A stretch of 64,000 nucleotides of DNA from SG8-30 sp963695155 (GTDB lineage: Bacteria > Pseudomonadota > Gammaproteobacteria > Steroidobacterales > Steroidobacteraceae): positions 620,001 to 684,000 of the forward strand of contig CAVOGD010000006.1 of assembly GCA_963695155.1 (NCBI GenBank). Reading direction: 5' to 3'. The position numbers were made by a program, and so were the translations under genes. This document shows, piece after piece, positions 26,001-36,700 of this stretch (position 1 is the stretch's first letter; each line of letters begins with the position of its first letter). The notes under the pieces were generated by a model. That model made no database searches. It was not told where the DNA came from and saw only the letters and a list, made by a program, of their open reading frames with translations.

Positions 26001-26720
26001 GACTGCCAGATCGACCTCAACGCCCAGACCTGGGCGGTACTTGCCGACGCGGCACCCAGGGATCGGCTGGTAGCCGCCATGCAATCCGTGCTGGGCCGGC
26101 TCGCGGACCCGCGGTCCAGGGTCCTGCGGCTGCTGGCGCCGCCGTTCGATCGCGGCGACCGCGACCCGGGGTACATCCAGGGCTATCCACCGGGCGTGCG
26201 GGAGAACGGCGGGCAGTACAACCACGCGGCCACCTGGGCCGTGTGGGCCGCGGCCGACCTGGGCTGGCCGGCCGAGGCCCGCGAGTGGTTCGACTGGATC
26301 AACCCCATCGCGCGCTCCGCGACCGCAGTCGATGCGGACCACTATGCGCTGGAGCCGTACGCCGTCGCCGGGGATGTCTGTTACGCCGGCGCGCTCGCCG
26401 GCCGCGGCGGCTGGAGCTGGTATACGGGCGCGGCGCCGTGGCTGTATCGCGTGCTCACCGAGCGCCTGCTCGGCATCGAGCGGCGCGGCAACCGGCTGCG
26501 CGTGCGCCCCTGCCTGCCCGACGACTGGCCGGGCTATCGCGCCATCCTGCGGATCGGCGCGAGCCGTTACACGGTGCAGGTCCGGTTGCAGCCTGGCCAA
26601 CGCGACCAGCCCTGTGTCGTCGAACTGGACGGAAAGACGCAGGCGGACGAGTGGCTAGAACTCGTGGACGACGGCCGCGATCACGAAGTCGTCGTGCGGC
26701 CGGCGAACGCCAGTCCCTGA
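23016..26720 (+). CDS. ndvB: NdvB-like cyclic glucan synthase, C-terminal GH94 phosphorylase part
   Basis: This continues the preceding gene after skipping one T at 23015-23017. It has the carbohydrate-binding and GH94 phosphorylase-like modules: MSNPGFGALVSEGGLGCTW, SYSRF-type beta sandwich segments, YQSLSCRLWGRSGFYQPGGA, QFPEGDVLHWWH, and the catalytic-acid region GTGDWNDGLNRVG (about residue 2425 of the joined protein). In NdvB this half controls ring size by phosphorolysis of linear glucan. It cannot start by itself, as no ribosome site precedes its first ATG at 22998. Product: periplasmic cyclic glucan, linked to osmoadaptation and host interaction in other bacteria. Confidence 0.82.
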   Translation, partial: FFRDLDSGEVWSLGWDELGGDVLDVAFGASHSEFRLRRHGLMARLTVAIAPDGDLEARRLILSNDLARSRHLQIGFQADPVMAREAEDRRHPAFNKLFIESLGATGPAALLFRRRPRAVDETPLHVGYAVAGGDQVQASLRGHRDRMAFVGRRGNPRRPAVFSDGGAAITEGGGPFLDPTAALTVTVRIPPTASLQCAFLMAVGNDSSQVLELLDRYRSLDRVAWIFSQARDAAERDVQSLGLLADELSMAMGMARQLLWPQSHARRAAALRNSGAAQGTLWSRGLSGDFPLAILRLRGPEDLSAAESLLRLHALLFRRGFRFDVVFLDEASSGYSQPTRDQLVSIIDRSREVPGQRQRGLTIIVPARDISPADRHNLVAAAGAFIDPEAFESTQTLTLSMARRALPEFIPVPSIPLQLIPIDSVPRRQDLLFDNGYGGFTADGREYQVYVEAGRHPPMPWVNAMSNPGFGALVSEGGLGCTWAGNSSENRLTPWYNDAVTDQTGEACYLRDEESAVVWSPTPLPLPGPSRYRVSHGAGYSRFEHNSHGLEQVATVFVDPVLPVKFVRISLTNRWPRVRRLTATLALEWVLGNDRSQTGPWLETAQEDDGRVLTVRNAFDRTHPDQTAFLTATRPPHGVAANRGDFLGRARDSRQVPAALRLVWPGSSTASGGDPCAAYQAHLAIGQDETTEVTFVIGRGATRDEALALARSHLDDAAIERSWLALRQHWDRLLGSLQVETPDPAWNLLANRWLLYQSLSCRLWGRSGFYQPGGAYGFRDQLQDSLALLHVEPGVARNQLLQAASVQFPEGDVLHWWHTSPVRGVRSRCSDDLLWLPFAAAAYVRGTADTGVLDARVPYLAGEPLKTSEVERYAEFTPGWLDETLYDHCCRAIEARMTTGDHGLPPIGTGDWNDGLNRVGLRGQGESVWMAWFAIRVCRDFAPLCRQRGEEERGARYEQFATRLAEAANSGSWDGHWFLRGYYDDGTPFGGHASRDCQIDLNAQTWAVLADAAPRDRLVAAMQSVLGRLADPRSRVLRLLAPPFDRGDRDPGYIQGYPPGVRENGGQYNHAATWAVWAAADLGWPAEAREWFDWINPIARSATAVDADHYALEPYAVAGDVCYAGALAGRGGWSWYTGAAPWLYRVLTERLLGIERRGNRLRVRPCLPDDWPGYRAILRIGASRYTVQVRLQPGQRDQPCVVELDGKTQADEWLELVDDGRDHEVVVRPANASP

Positions 26721-26747
26721 GCCGCGGCGGGAACGGCACCGGAAAAA

Positions 26748-26773
26748 AAGGGCCGGGGAAATCCCCGGCCCTT
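26748..26773 (-). terminator. Strong intrinsic terminator of the TonB receptor gene
   Basis: On the minus strand AAGGGCCGGGGA pairs with TCCCCGGCCCTT around a two-base loop and runs into a tract of seven T residues (26741-26749 region). It lies 23 bases beyond the receptor stop codon. This is the clearest Rho-independent terminator in the window. Confidence 0.9.
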
Positions 26774-26796
26774 CGACCGCCCGGCCCTGGCCGGGC

Positions 26797-29013
<2,217 letters not shown>

Positions 29014-29204
29014 TTTGTCCATCCCCTGCTGTTGCGCAGCCGATTGAGAGACCGCCGTCCGCCGTACCCGGCGGGGGCCCGATATGCGTGGCGCCAATGA
29101 TAGTTGAATGGCCATATGTTGGGGGCCGCCGCGACGTGAAACGACAAATCCGGGGAAGTTCAGCCTAGAATGCGGTGCAGCAAGGGCATTCCCGGCGGAC
29201 CACC

Positions 29205-30528
29205 ATGACCACCACCCGGCAGCAGAACGACGCCTACTGGATGCCGTTTACGGCCAACCGGGACTTCAGGAAGAAGCCGCGGGTCATTACCGGCGCCGCG
29301 GGTCATTACTACACGACCGCCGACGGCCGGCAGGTCTACGACTCGTTCTCGGGCCTGTGGACGACCGGGCTCGGCCACTGCCACCCGAAGATCGTGGCCG
29401 CGGTGCAGGCGCAGGTCGCCCGCCTGGACTATTGCATGGGCTTCCAGGCCGGCAGCGACGTGGCCTTCCAGCTCGCCGAGAAGCTGGTGGGCATGGCGCC
29501 GCCCGGCCTGACCCGTTGTTTCTTCACCAACTCCGGGTCCGAGGCGGTGGACAGCGCGCTCAAGATCGCGCTCGGCTACCACCGCGTGCGCGGCGAGGCG
29601 CAGCGCACGCGACTGATCGGCCGCGAGCGGGGCTATCACGGCGTCAACTTCGGCGGCATGTCGGTCGGCGGCATCGCGGCCAACCGCAAGATGTTCAGCG
29701 CCAGCATGGTCCCGGGCGTGGACCACATCCGGCACACCTTCGACCTCGGGGAAAGCGCGTTCACGCGCGGCCAGCCCGCCGCGGGGGCGCACCTCGCCGA
29801 GGACCTGGAGCGCCTGGTCGCGCTGCACGACGCCAGCAACATCGCCGCGCTGATCGTGGAGCCCGTGGCCGGCTCCACCGGCATCCTGCCGCCGCCGGTC
29901 GGCTACCTGGAGCGGCTGCGCGAGATCTGCACGAAGCACGGCATCCTGCTGATCTTCGACGAGGTGATCACCGCCTTCGGCCGGCTGGGCGAGGCGTTCG
30001 GCGCGCAGCGCTTCGGCGTCACGCCGGACCTCATCACGATGGCCAAGGGCCTGACCAACGGCGTCGTCCCGATGGGCGCGGTCCTGGTGCGGGACGAAGT
30101 CCACGATGCCTTCATGCAGGGACCGCCGCCACGCCATCGAGCTGCTGCACGGTTACACCTATTCCGGCCACCCGGTGGCCGCCGCGGCCGGCATCGCGGC
30201 GCTGGGGATCTACCCGGACGAGGGCATCTTCGAGCAGTCGCGCAGCCTCGAGGCCCGCTTCGAGCAGGCCCTGCATTCGTTCGCCGGCCACCCGCGCGTG
30301 ATCGACGTGCGGAATTTCGGGCTGATGGGCGCCATCGAGATGGCGCCCAGGGACGGCGCGCCCGGCTTGCGCGGCATGGAGGCGCACAAGGCCTGCTTCT
30401 GGGACGAAGACCTCGTGGTGCGGCACGGCATGGATACGCTGCAGTTCGCCCCGTTCCTCAACTCGCGCCCCGCCGACATCGACATGACGTTCGAGAAGGT
30501 GCGGCGCGTACTCGACAGGATCGACTGA
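29205..30528 (+). pseudogene. bauA: Beta-alanine:pyruvate aminotransferase, class III PLP (frameshifted)
   Basis: The N-terminal ~305 codons read as an omega-aminotransferase: YWMPFTANRDF, FSGLWTTGLGHCHP, FFTNSGSEAVDSALK, ERGYHGVNFGGMSVGG, LLIFDEVITAFGRLGEAFGA and the PLP lysine in TMAKGLTNGVVPMG. Near 30123-30131 one extra base in CCGCCGCC breaks the frame; the next frame continues with HAIELLHGYTYSGHPVAAAAGIAAL to the stop at 30526-30528. Read without correction, the frame runs straight on into mmsA as one artificial fusion. The enzyme moves the amino group of beta-alanine to pyruvate, giving malonate semialdehyde for the next gene. TGATG overlap couples it to mmsA. Confidence 0.85.
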
Positions 30529-32057
30529 TGACCCCGCAACAGGCACGCGCAGCCAGGGACGCCGAGGGCGTCGGTCACTACATCAACGGCCGGCTGGTCG
30601 CGGACGACGCGCGCACGCTGCCGGTGATGAACCCCGCCACCGGCCAGGTCCTCAGGCGGGTGGCCATGGCTTCGTCCGCGACGGTCGGCGAGGCCATCGC
30701 GGCGGCCAGCGCGGCCTTCCCGGCCTGGCGCAACACGCCGCCCCTGAAGCGCGCCCGCATCATGTTCAGGTTCCGCGAGCTCCTGGAACAGCACGCCAGC
30801 CACATCGTGGGGCTGCTGACCGCCGAGCATGGCAAGGTGCTGGACGACGCCATGGGCGAGTTCATCCGCGGCATGGAAGTCGTCGAATACGCCTGCGGCG
30901 CGCCCGAACTGCTGAAGGGCGAGCACACGCGCAACGTCGGCCCCGACATCGACAGCTGGTCCGAGCTGCAGCCGCTCGGCGTCGTCGCCGGCATCACGCC
31001 GTTCAACTTCCCCGCGATGGTGCCGATGTGGATGTACCCGATGGCGATCGTGTGCGGCAACACCTTCGTGCTGAAGCCGTCGGAAAAGGACCCCAGCGCG
31101 CCGCTGTACTGCGCGCAGCTGCTGAGCGAGGCCGGGCTGCCGGACGGCGTCATGAACGTCGTCAACGGCGACAAGGAGGCGGTGGACGCGCTGCTGCACG
31201 ACCCGCGGGTGGAGGCCGTCAGCTTCGTGGGCTCCACGCCCGTGGCCGAGTACATCCACCGCACCGGCACGCACCACGGCAAGCGCGTGCAGGCGCTGGG
31301 CGGCGCCAAGAACCACGCCATCGTGATGCCCGACGCCGACCTGGACAACGCGGTCAGCGCGCTGATGGGCGCGGCCTACGGCTCCTGCGGCGAGCGCTGC
31401 ATGGCCATCACCGTGGTCGTCTGCGTGGGCGACGAGACGGCCGATGCGATCGTGGCCGGGCTCAAGCGGGGCATCGCGGCGCTGCGGATCGGCGACGGCA
31501 CCGAGGCCCGCAACGACATGGGGCCGCTGGTCACCCGGGAACACTACGAGCGCGTCAAGGCCTACGTGGACCTGGGTGTGCAGGAGGGCGCGGAACTGGT
31601 GGCCGACGGCCGCGGCCTCGAGGTCGCCGGGCGCGAGCAGGGGTTCTTCCTGGGCGGCTGCCTGTTCGACCGCGTGCGGCCGCACATGCGCATCTACAAG
31701 GAGGAGATCTTCGGGCCGGTGTTGTGCGTGGTGCGGGCCGGGTCGCAGGAAGAGGCGATGCAGCTCATCGACGCCCACGAGTACGGCAACGGCACCTGCA
31801 TCTTCACGCGCGACGGCGAGGCCGCGCGCTACTTCACCGACAACGTGCGGGTCGGCATGGTGGGCGTCAACGTGCCGCTGCCGGTGCCGGTGGCCTGCCA
31901 CAGCTTCGGCGGCTGGAAGCGCTCGCTGTTCGGCGACCTGTACGCCTACGGGCCCGACAGCGTGCGTTTCTACACGCGGCGCAAGACCATCACGCAGCGC
32001 TGGCCGAAGGGCGGCGTGCGCGAGCAGGCGCAGTTCTCGTTCCCGCGCAACGACTGA
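30528..32057 (+). CDS. mmsA: Malonate/methylmalonate-semialdehyde dehydrogenase (CoA-acylating)
   Basis: The 509-residue aldehyde dehydrogenase has the MmsA-type motifs: HYINGRLV, MNPATGQVLRRV, GVVAGITPFNFPAMVPMWMYP, FVLKPSEKDPSAP, VSFVGSTPVAEYI, GGAKNHAIVMPDAD and the catalytic cysteine C291 in SCGERCMAITVVV. It oxidises malonate or methylmalonate semialdehyde to acetyl-CoA or propionyl-CoA. The start overlaps the aminotransferase stop (TGATG). The gene converges on the cytosine deaminase gene 18 bases away, completing the pathway from pyrimidine bases to central metabolism. Confidence 0.92.
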   Translation: MTPQQARAARDAEGVGHYINGRLVADDARTLPVMNPATGQVLRRVAMASSATVGEAIAAASAAFPAWRNTPPLKRARIMFRFRELLEQHASHIVGLLTAEHGKVLDDAMGEFIRGMEVVEYACGAPELLKGEHTRNVGPDIDSWSELQPLGVVAGITPFNFPAMVPMWMYPMAIVCGNTFVLKPSEKDPSAPLYCAQLLSEAGLPDGVMNVVNGDKEAVDALLHDPRVEAVSFVGSTPVAEYIHRTGTHHGKRVQALGGAKNHAIVMPDADLDNAVSALMGAAYGSCGERCMAITVVVCVGDETADAIVAGLKRGIAALRIGDGTEARNDMGPLVTREHYERVKAYVDLGVQEGAELVADGRGLEVAGREQGFFLGGCLFDRVRPHMRIYKEEIFGPVLCVVRAGSQEEAMQLIDAHEYGNGTCIFTRDGEAARYFTDNVRVGMVGVNVPLPVPVACHSFGGWKRSLFGDLYAYGPDSVRFYTRRKTITQRWPKGGVREQAQFSFPRND

Positions 32058-32075
32058 CGCAGGCCGCGCGGCGCC

Positions 32076-32531
32076 CTAGGTCTCGCCGATGTCCTCGTTC
32101 CAGGTGGCGGGATTGGCGCGGATGTAGTCGCCCAGCATGGCGATGCACTCCGCGGAGTTGAGGTCGATCACCCTGACGCCGTGCTCGCGCAGCCAGTCGG
32201 CGCCGCCGCTGAAGTTGACCGACTCGCCGATCACGACCGTGCCGATGTTGAACTGGCGCACCAGGCCGCTGCAGTACCAGCAGGGCGCCAGCGTCGTGAC
32301 CAGGATCTTGTCGCGGTAGGAGCGCTGCCGGCCGGCCTTGCGGAAGGCGTCCGTCTCGCCGTGCACCGACGGGTCGCCCTCCTGCACGCGCCGGTTGCGG
32401 CCGCGGCCGAGCAGCCGGCCGTCCGCGTCGAACAGCGCCGCGCCGATCGGGATGCCGCCCTCCGCCAGCCCCAGCCGGGCTTCCTCGAGCGCCACCCGCA
32501 GCATGGCCGGGTAGTCGGGCGCCGCGCTCAT
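32076..32531 (-). CDS. Cytosine deaminase of the yeast (Fcy1) type
   Basis: The 151-residue protein is a small zinc cytidine-deaminase-fold enzyme. Zinc and catalytic residues are H57 and E59 in VHGETDAFRKAG and C84/C87 in APCWYC. The C-terminal pattern VIGESVNFSGGADWLREHG and the ending PATWNEDIGE match yeast cytosine deaminase, not the TIM-barrel CodA of E. coli or TadA. It converts cytosine to uracil, feeding the adjacent PreT/PreA pathway. The start overlaps the preA stop (TGATG), so it is the last gene of the pyrimidine operon. Confidence 0.82.
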   Translation of the reverse strand: MSAAPDYPAMLRVALEEARLGLAEGGIPIGAALFDADGRLLGRGRNRRVQEGDPSVHGETDAFRKAGRQRSYRDKILVTTLAPCWYCSGLVRQFNIGTVVIGESVNFSGGADWLREHGVRVIDLNSAECIAMLGDYIRANPATWNEDIGET

Positions 32532-33868
32532 CAGCGGCGCAGCGGGTTGTTCGGGTGGGTCGTCCAGTTGGCCTTCTCGCCGGTCACCGGCCGGCCCGTG
32601 CGCGGGTCCACGCCGGACGTGAGGGGCTCCATCGTGATGCAGTCGGGCACCGGGCAGACGCTCACGCACAGGTTGCAGCCCACGCATTCCCGGTCGATCA
32701 CCTCGAACCGGCGCACGCCGTCCACGGTGTGCGTGATCGCCTGGTGCGAGGCGTCCTCGCAGACGATGTGGCAGCGGCCGCAGCGGATGCACAGGTCCTG
32801 GTCGATGCGCGCCTTCACCACGTAGTTCAGGTTCAGGTACTGCCAGTCCGTCACGCTGGGCACGGCCCGGCCCACCAGTTCGGACACCCGGCTCATGCCC
32901 TTGTCGCGCAGGAAGTGCGCCAGGCCGCTGGTCAGGTCGTCGATGATCCTGAAGCCGTAGACCATGACCGCGGTGCAGACCTGCAGGTTGCTGGCGCCCA
33001 GCGCCAGGAAGTCCACCGCGTCGCGCCAGTCGGTGATGCCGCCGATTCCCGAGATCGGCAGCCCGGCGGTCGCCTTGTTGCGCGCGATCTCCGCGACCAT
33101 GTGCAGCGCGATCGGCTTGACCGCCGGGCCGCAATAGCCGCCGTGCGAGCCCATGCCGTCGGTGCTCGGGTACATGGTCAGCGTGTCGTAGTCCACGCGC
33201 ATGATGGAATTGAGCGTGTTGATCAGCGACACGGCGTCGGCGCCGCCGGCCCGGGCCGCGGCGGCCGGCCCCAGGATGTTGGTCACGTTCGGCGTCAGCT
33301 TGACGATGACCGGCGTGCGCGCGAATTCCTTGCACCACGCCGCCGCCTGCTGGATGTACTCGGGCACCTGGCCGACCGCCGCGCCCATGCCGCGCTCCGA
33401 CATGCCGTGCGGGCAGCCGAAGTTGAGCTCGAGGCCGTCCACGCCCGTGTCCTCGATCATCGGCACGTATTTCGCCCAGCTCGCACGGTTCATCGGCAGC
33501 ATGACCGAGGCCACCAGCGCGCGGTCCGGCCAGTCGCGCTTGACCTGGCGCAGCTCCTTCAGGTTGACCGCCAGCGGCCGGTCGGTGATCAACTCGACGT
33601 TGTTGAAGCCGAGGACCCGCCGGTCGTTGCCGTGCAGGGCGCCGTAGCGCGGGCCGCTCACGTTGACGATGGGCGGGTCCTCGCCCAGCGTCTTCCAGAC
33701 CGCGCCGCCCCAGCCCGCCTCGAACGCGCGGTTGACGTTGTAGGCCTTGTCGGTCGGCGGTGCGGAGGCCAGCCAGAACGGGTTCGGCGACTTGATGCCG
33801 ACGAATTCGCTGGCCAGGTCGACCGTGCCCCGTCCCTGCGTCGGTTCACTCATGGCTGTCGCGCCCAT
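32531..33868 (-). CDS. preA: NAD-dependent dihydropyrimidine dehydrogenase, subunit PreA
   Basis: The 445-residue protein has an FMN TIM-barrel dihydroorotate-dehydrogenase-like domain (NPFWLASAPPTDKAYNVNRAFEAGWGG quoted in part, GLELNFGCPHGMSERGMG, SGIGGITDWRDAVDFLALGA) and a C-terminal pair of [4Fe-4S] sites, CIRCGRCHIVC and CVGCNLCVSVCPVPDC. It reduces uracil and thymine to the 5,6-dihydro forms, with electrons from PreT. The start could be ATG 33868 or ATG 33853 (MSEPTQGRGT); both overlap the preT end. The pair matches the two halves of eukaryotic DPD. Confidence 0.93.
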   Translation of the reverse strand: MGATAMSEPTQGRGTVDLASEFVGIKSPNPFWLASAPPTDKAYNVNRAFEAGWGGAVWKTLGEDPPIVNVSGPRYGALHGNDRRVLGFNNVELITDRPLAVNLKELRQVKRDWPDRALVASVMLPMNRASWAKYVPMIEDTGVDGLELNFGCPHGMSERGMGAAVGQVPEYIQQAAAWCKEFARTPVIVKLTPNVTNILGPAAAARAGGADAVSLINTLNSIMRVDYDTLTMYPSTDGMGSHGGYCGPAVKPIALHMVAEIARNKATAGLPISGIGGITDWRDAVDFLALGASNLQVCTAVMVYGFRIIDDLTSGLAHFLRDKGMSRVSELVGRAVPSVTDWQYLNLNYVVKARIDQDLCIRCGRCHIVCEDASHQAITHTVDGVRRFEVIDRECVGCNLCVSVCPVPDCITMEPLTSGVDPRTGRPVTGEKANWTTHPNNPLRR

Positions 33869-35231
33869 TCGATCCCAGGTAAGCGTCGATCGCGTGGGCG
33901 GCCAGCTTGCCGTCCTGCACGGCGGTCACCGTCAGGTCCTGGCCGCCCTGCACGCAGTCGCCGCCGGCCCACACGTCGTCCAGCGAGGTGCGGCGACCGG
34001 CGTCGGTCACGATGCGGCCGCCCTCGATGCGCAATGACCCGCCGGCGTCGCCCAGTTCGTCCACCGCCAGCTCCTGGCCGATCGCCCTGAAGACCGTGTC
34101 GGCCGCCAGCGAGAACGTCTGGCCCGTGCCTTCGACCTTGCCGCCCTCGCCCGCCCGCGTGCGCTCGAACTCCACGCCCGCGACGAAGGCCTCGCCCAGG
34201 ATGCGCGTGGGCCGCGCCCAGTGCCGGATCAGCACGCCGTTGCCCTGCGCCAGCCGCTGCTCGTAGGCACTGGCGCCCATCTGCCCTGCGCCGCGCCGGT
34301 AGACGATCGTCACTTCATCGGCGCCCAGCCGCTTGCTCTGCAGTGCGATGTCCATGGCGGTCATGCCGCCGCCGATGACGACGACGCGCCGGCCGACCGG
34401 CAGCCGCGCCTTGTCCGCGGCCTGTCGCAGCTCGGCGATGTATGCGACCGCGTCGACGACGCCCGGCAGGTCCGCGCCCGGCACTTCGAGGCGGCGGGTT
34501 CCCGCCAGGCCGATGGCCAGGAACACGGCGTCGAAGTCGCGGCGCAACTGCGCCAGCGTCAGGTCCCGGCCCAGCGCCGCGCCGGCGCGGACCTCGATGC
34601 CGCCGATGGCCAGGATCCAGGCGACCTCGCGCTGCGCGAAGTCGTCCACCGTCTTGTAGGCCGCGATCCCGTACTCGTTCAGCCCGCCCAGCTTGCCGTC
34701 GCGGCTGAAGACCGTCACGTCGTGCCCGAGGCAGGCCAGCCGGTGCGCGCAGGACAGCCCGGCCGGGCCGCCGCCCACGACCGCGACGTGCCTGCCGGAC
34801 GGCGCTGCGCGCTCGAACAGCCGGGTTCCCGACGCCAGCACCGGGTCGGTGGCGTGGCGCTGCAACAGGCCGATCTTCACCGGCGAGTCGCCCGGCACGT
34901 TGCGCACGCAGGCCTGCTCGCACAGCACCTCGGTCGGGCAGACCCGCGCGCACATGCCACCCATGATGTTCTCGGACAGGATCGTGTGCGCCGACCCCTC
35001 GAGGTCGCCGCTGCGGATCGACTGGATGAAGCGGGGTATGTCTATGCCGGTCGGGCAGGCCGCCGTGCAGGGCGCCGCAAAGCAGAAATAGCAGCGATCG
35101 GCGGCGACCAGCGCTTCGGACTTCGTGAGGGGCGGATGCAGGTCCGAGAAGTTGCGCGCGATCTCGGCGGCACCCAGGCGGCCCGCGGCCACGTCCGGAT
35201 TCACCCCCGCCCCGGCCTTGCGCGACGACAC
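33846..35231 (-). CDS. preT: NAD-dependent dihydropyrimidine dehydrogenase, subunit PreT
   Basis: The 461-residue protein begins at GTG with AGGG upstream. The N-terminus carries iron-sulfur cysteines (CYFCFAAPCTAACPTGIDIP, CARVCPTEVLCEQACVR). Two dinucleotide folds follow: VAVVGGGPAGLSCAHRLA for FAD and VVVIGGGMTAMDIALQSKRLG for NAD(P)H, ending in VWAGGDCVQGGQDLTVTAVQ. It passes electrons from NADH to PreA. The gene overlaps preA and starts 15 bases after the dihydropyrimidinase stop. It resembles glutamate synthase small subunits, but the preA partner settles the role. Confidence 0.92.
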   Translation of the reverse strand: MSSRKAGAGVNPDVAAGRLGAAEIARNFSDLHPPLTKSEALVAADRCYFCFAAPCTAACPTGIDIPRFIQSIRSGDLEGSAHTILSENIMGGMCARVCPTEVLCEQACVRNVPGDSPVKIGLLQRHATDPVLASGTRLFERAAPSGRHVAVVGGGPAGLSCAHRLACLGHDVTVFSRDGKLGGLNEYGIAAYKTVDDFAQREVAWILAIGGIEVRAGAALGRDLTLAQLRRDFDAVFLAIGLAGTRRLEVPGADLPGVVDAVAYIAELRQAADKARLPVGRRVVVIGGGMTAMDIALQSKRLGADEVTIVYRRGAGQMGASAYEQRLAQGNGVLIRHWARPTRILGEAFVAGVEFERTRAGEGGKVEGTGQTFSLAADTVFRAIGQELAVDELGDAGGSLRIEGGRIVTDAGRRTSLDDVWAGGDCVQGGQDLTVTAVQDGKLAAHAIDAYLGSNGRDSHE

Positions 35232-35246
35232 GCGGCTGCCCTGCCG

Positions 35247-36695
35247 TCAGCGCCGCGCGCGCTGCACGGCGCTCGGCCTGGCCAGCTCCGCCTGCTTCTT
35301 CAGGGCGTCGTAGTACGGCGCGAACGGCGGGCGGTCCACGTAGCGGCCCGCGCCGCGCTCCACCTTGAGCTGGCCGTCCGCAAAGACGAGCTTGCCGGCG
35401 CTGATCGTATGCGAGGCGCAGCCCTTGACCGTCATGCCCTCGAAGATGTTGAAGTCGATCTTCTGGTGGTGCGTCTTCGCCGAGATGGTCTTGCTGGCCG
35501 CCGGGTCCCAGACGACGAGGTCGGCATCGGCGCCGACCGACACGCTGCCCTTGCGCGGGTAGATGTTGAAGATCTGCGCGGCGTTCGTGGAAGTGACCCG
35601 CACGAATTCGTTCATGGTCAGGCGCCCGCTGCCCACGCCGTGGTGCCACAGCACCTCCATGCGGTTCTCCACGCCCGCCGTGCCGTTCGGGATCTTGCGG
35701 AAGTCGTCGCGGCCGGCGGCCTTCTGGTCCGCGCAGAAGCAGCAGTGGTCGGTCGCGGTGGTCTGCAGGTTGCCCGCCTGCAGGCCGTGCCACAGCGCCG
35801 CCTGGTGTTCCCTGGCGCGGTACGGCGGGCTCATCACGTGCGCGGCCGCGCGCGTGAAATCCGGGTCCCGGTACACCGAGTCGTCTATCAGCAGGTGGCC
35901 GGCCAGCACCTCGCCGAAGACCCGCTGGCCTTCGTTGCGGGCGCGCGTGATCGCCTCCAGCGCCTGCCGCGACGAGACGTGCACCACGTACAGCGGCACC
36001 CGCAGCACCTCGGCGATGCGGATGGCGCGATGGGCCGCCTCGCCCTCGACCTCCGGCGGCCGCGACAGCGGATGGCCCTCGGGCCCGGTGATGCCCTGCC
36101 GGAAGATCTGCTCCTGCAAGCGGTACACCAGCTCGCCGTTCTCGGCATGCACGGTCACGACGGCGCCCAGCGTGATGGCCTTCGAGAAGCTGTTCACCAG
36201 GATCTCGTCGTCGGCCATGATGGCGCCCTTGTACGCCATGAAGTGCTTGAAGCTGTTGACGCCGTGGTCGCGCACCAGCGTCTCCATGTCCGCGCCGACC
36301 GTCTCGTCCCACCACGTGATCGCGACGTGGAACGAGTAGTCCGCCACCGACTTCTCGGCCCAGCCGCGCCACTGGCGGTAGGCCTCCATGACATTCTGTT
36401 TCGGGTTGGGAATCACGAAGTCGATGATCATCGTCGTGCCGCCCGCGAGGCCCGCCGCGGTGCCGGTGTAGAAGTCCTCGCTGGTGACCGTGCCCATGAA
36501 CGGCAGCTGCATGTGGGTGTGCGGGTCGATCCCGCCGGGCATCACGTACTGGCCGCCGGCATCGACGACCTCGCAGCCCGCCGGGGCGGCCAGTCCCTGC
36601 CCCACCTGCACGATGCGTCCGCCATCGCACAACACGTCGGCGCGAACCGTCTGCTCCGCCGTGACCACCGTTCCGCCCCTGACCAGCAGCGCCAT
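35247..36695 (-). CDS. Dihydropyrimidinase (D-hydantoinase)
   Basis: The 482-residue amidohydrolase opens the ring of dihydrouracil and dihydrothymine. Metal ligands are H59/H61 in GGIDPHTHM, the carbamylated lysine K156 in FKHFMAYKG, histidines in VTVHAENG and YVVHVSSRQ, and an aspartate in TTATDHCCF. The ATG at 36695 has GAGGTG seven bases upstream. The frame is open far upstream but that part is antisense to the transporter gene. Neighbours are the NCS1 transporter (5-base gap) and preT, so it belongs to the reductive pyrimidine operon. Confidence 0.93.
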   Translation of the reverse strand: MALLVRGGTVVTAEQTVRADVLCDGGRIVQVGQGLAAPAGCEVVDAGGQYVMPGGIDPHTHMQLPFMGTVTSEDFYTGTAAGLAGGTTMIIDFVIPNPKQNVMEAYRQWRGWAEKSVADYSFHVAITWWDETVGADMETLVRDHGVNSFKHFMAYKGAIMADDEILVNSFSKAITLGAVVTVHAENGELVYRLQEQIFRQGITGPEGHPLSRPPEVEGEAAHRAIRIAEVLRVPLYVVHVSSRQALEAITRARNEGQRVFGEVLAGHLLIDDSVYRDPDFTRAAAHVMSPPYRAREHQAALWHGLQAGNLQTTATDHCCFCADQKAAGRDDFRKIPNGTAGVENRMEVLWHHGVGSGRLTMNEFVRVTSTNAAQIFNIYPRKGSVSVGADADLVVWDPAASKTISAKTHHQKIDFNIFEGMTVKGCASHTISAGKLVFADGQLKVERGAGRYVDRPPFAPYYDALKKQAELARPSAVQRARR

Positions 36696-36700
36696 GGCTG

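Noticed and set aside
18629..26600. Several long antisense frames across the glucan synthase gene
   Set aside because: Same GC effect; biased composition, no ribosome sites and no recognisable domain.
29205..32057. Natural aminotransferase-MmsA fusion protein
   Set aside because: The linking residues between the two parts match no family, while the missing aminotransferase C-terminus lies in the next frame and overlaps mmsA by TGATG.
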